Origin: Thermoleophilia bacterium | GTDB lineage: Bacteria > Actinomycetota > Thermoleophilia > Gaiellales > Gaiellaceae | Length of the DNA stretch: 6,634 nt | Reading direction: 5' to 3' | NCBI GenBank assembly: GCA_014534415.1 | Contig: JACVRM010000121.1 | Span: forward strand, 1-6,634 | Shown here: positions 5,860 through 6,634 of the stretch, piece after piece | Layout of the letters: each line of letters opens with the position of its first letter | How positions within the stretch are numbered: position 1 is the first letter of the stretch | Made by a program: the position numbers and the translations under genes | Notes under the pieces: generated by a model | The model's input: only the letters and a program-made list of their open reading frames with translations | What the model was told of the DNA's origin: nothing | Database searches by the model: none

Positions 5860-6634
5860 CCGGCCCGAGCTCCCCGCCGCTCGTCGAGCTGCGCGGCATC
5901 TCGCGCAGCTTCGGCGGCGTGCAGGCGCTGAGCGACGTAGATCTCCAGCTGCGCGCGGGCGAGGTGCACGCGCTGGTGGGTGAGAACGGCGCCGGAAAGT
6001 CCACGCTCGTCAAGATCCTGACCGGCGTCCACCAGCCGGACGCGGGCGCAATCTTCTTCGAGGGCGAGGAGCAGCGGATTGGCGGCGCCCACGACGCCCA
6101 GGTGCTCGGAATTGCCGCGATGTACCAGGAGCCGTCCGTCTTCCTCGACCTCTCCGTGGCGGAGAACATCTTCGCCGGGCGGCGCCCGCGCGGCTTGCTC
6201 CGTTCGGTCGACTGGTCGCGCATGAACCGCGCTGCCGCCGCGGTGCTCGCCGAGCTCGGCGTCGACTTCGGCCCGGATACGCCGGTTCGCGGCCTCGGCG
6301 TGGCCGACCGCCAGCTGCTCGAGATCGCGAAGGCGCTGTCGGCCGATGCCCGCGTGCTGATCATGGACGAGCCGACCGCGGCGCTCTCGCCGCGCGAGGT
6401 CGACAACCTCTTTCGGGTCGCGCGGGCGCTGCGCGACCGCGGCGTCGCCGTCGTCTTCATCAGCCACCGCCTCGAGGAGGTGAGCGTGATCGCGGACGTC
6501 GTGACGGTGCTGCGCGACGGCCGCCGCATCGCCACGCGGCCGGCAGGCGAACTCTCGCACGCGGAGATCGTCCGCCTCATGGTGGGGCGCTCGCTCGAGG
6601 CGCTCTTCCCCAAGGAGGAGGCGGAGATCGCCGA
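5856..6634 (+). CDS. Sugar ABC transporter ATP-binding protein (probable rhamnose importer), N-terminal part
   Basis: The first 259 residues of an ATPase that runs off the right edge. It has all motifs of a CUT2/RbsA-type monosaccharide importer subunit: LRGISRSFGGVQALSDV (12-28), Walker A GENGAGKST (42-50), Q-loop Gln91 in MYQEPSVF, a divergent signature LGVADRQLLEIAKAL (147-161), Walker B LIMDEPTAAL (168-177) and the switch His204 in ISHRLEEV. The weak signature (no LSGGQ) is normal for the first half of these proteins, which usually contain a second, degenerate ATPase domain of about 250 residues; that half would lie beyond the window. VGRSLEALFP, near the visible end, is the usual linker between the halves. 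The GTG start overlaps the rhaEW stop (GTGA), so it belongs to the operon. Rhamnose as substrate is inferred from context, as for RhaT of Rhizobium leguminosarum. Permease and binding-protein genes probably follow. Confidence 0.93.
   Translation, partial: MTGPSSPPLVELRGISRSFGGVQALSDVDLQLRAGEVHALVGENGAGKSTLVKILTGVHQPDAGAIFFEGEEQRIGGAHDAQVLGIAAMYQEPSVFLDLSVAENIFAGRRPRGLLRSVDWSRMNRAAAAVLAELGVDFGPDTPVRGLGVADRQLLEIAKALSADARVLIMDEPTAALSPREVDNLFRVARALRDRGVAVVFISHRLEEVSVIADVVTVLRDGRRIATRPAGELSHAEIVRLMVGRSLEALFPKEEAEIA

Noticed and set aside
5775..6613. Overlapping minus-strand frames at the right end
   Set aside because: The + strand here encodes an ABC ATPase with all nucleotide-binding motifs; the antisense frames show no family features.

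Overview
This is a very GC-rich stretch (roughly 70% G+C, with strong G/C at third codon positions and many GTG starts). All genes lie on the + strand and are tightly packed. It looks like the chromosome of a high-GC actinobacterium. A Thermoleophilia-like lineage would fit the TTGACA-18-TAAGGT promoter and the gene content, but that placement is an inference from composition and gene families, and a high-GC Chloroflexi relative is not excluded.

Layout. Positions 1-958 hold the end of a lactate-oxidation module: the C-terminus of LutB (iron-sulfur protein, cut by the window edge) and a complete LutC, joined by a 4-bp GTGA overlap. Positions 959-1109 are the only real intergenic gap. It carries a perfect 11-bp inverted repeat, a consensus -35 box and a plausible -10 box. 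From about 1032/1110 to the right edge runs one operon: a DeoR-family regulator (probable RhaR), L-rhamnose mutarotase RhaM, rhamnulokinase RhaB, a bifunctional rhamnulose-1-phosphate aldolase/short-chain dehydrogenase (RhaEW type), and the start of a sugar ABC-transporter ATPase, which continues past the window. Junctions are 1-4 bp overlaps except for a 24-bp gap before rhaB.

How the genes work together. The transporter would import rhamnose and RhaM interconverts its anomers. An isomerase not present in this window would make rhamnulose, which RhaB phosphorylates. The aldolase half of RhaEW splits rhamnulose-1-phosphate into DHAP and L-lactaldehyde, and its dehydrogenase half is expected to oxidise lactaldehyde to L-lactate. 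The neighbouring Lut complex can oxidise L-lactate to pyruvate. The two adjacent modules therefore make a nearly complete rhamnose-to-central-metabolism route.

No mobile element, RNA gene or CRISPR array was seen. The genes belong to known families. The points most worth checking are regulatory: the palindrome abutting the -35 box, its repeated CTTTCG half-sites, a second palindrome inside the regulator's DNA-binding region, and the unusual start of the regulator gene, whose conserved N-terminus extends upstream of the first ordinary start codon.
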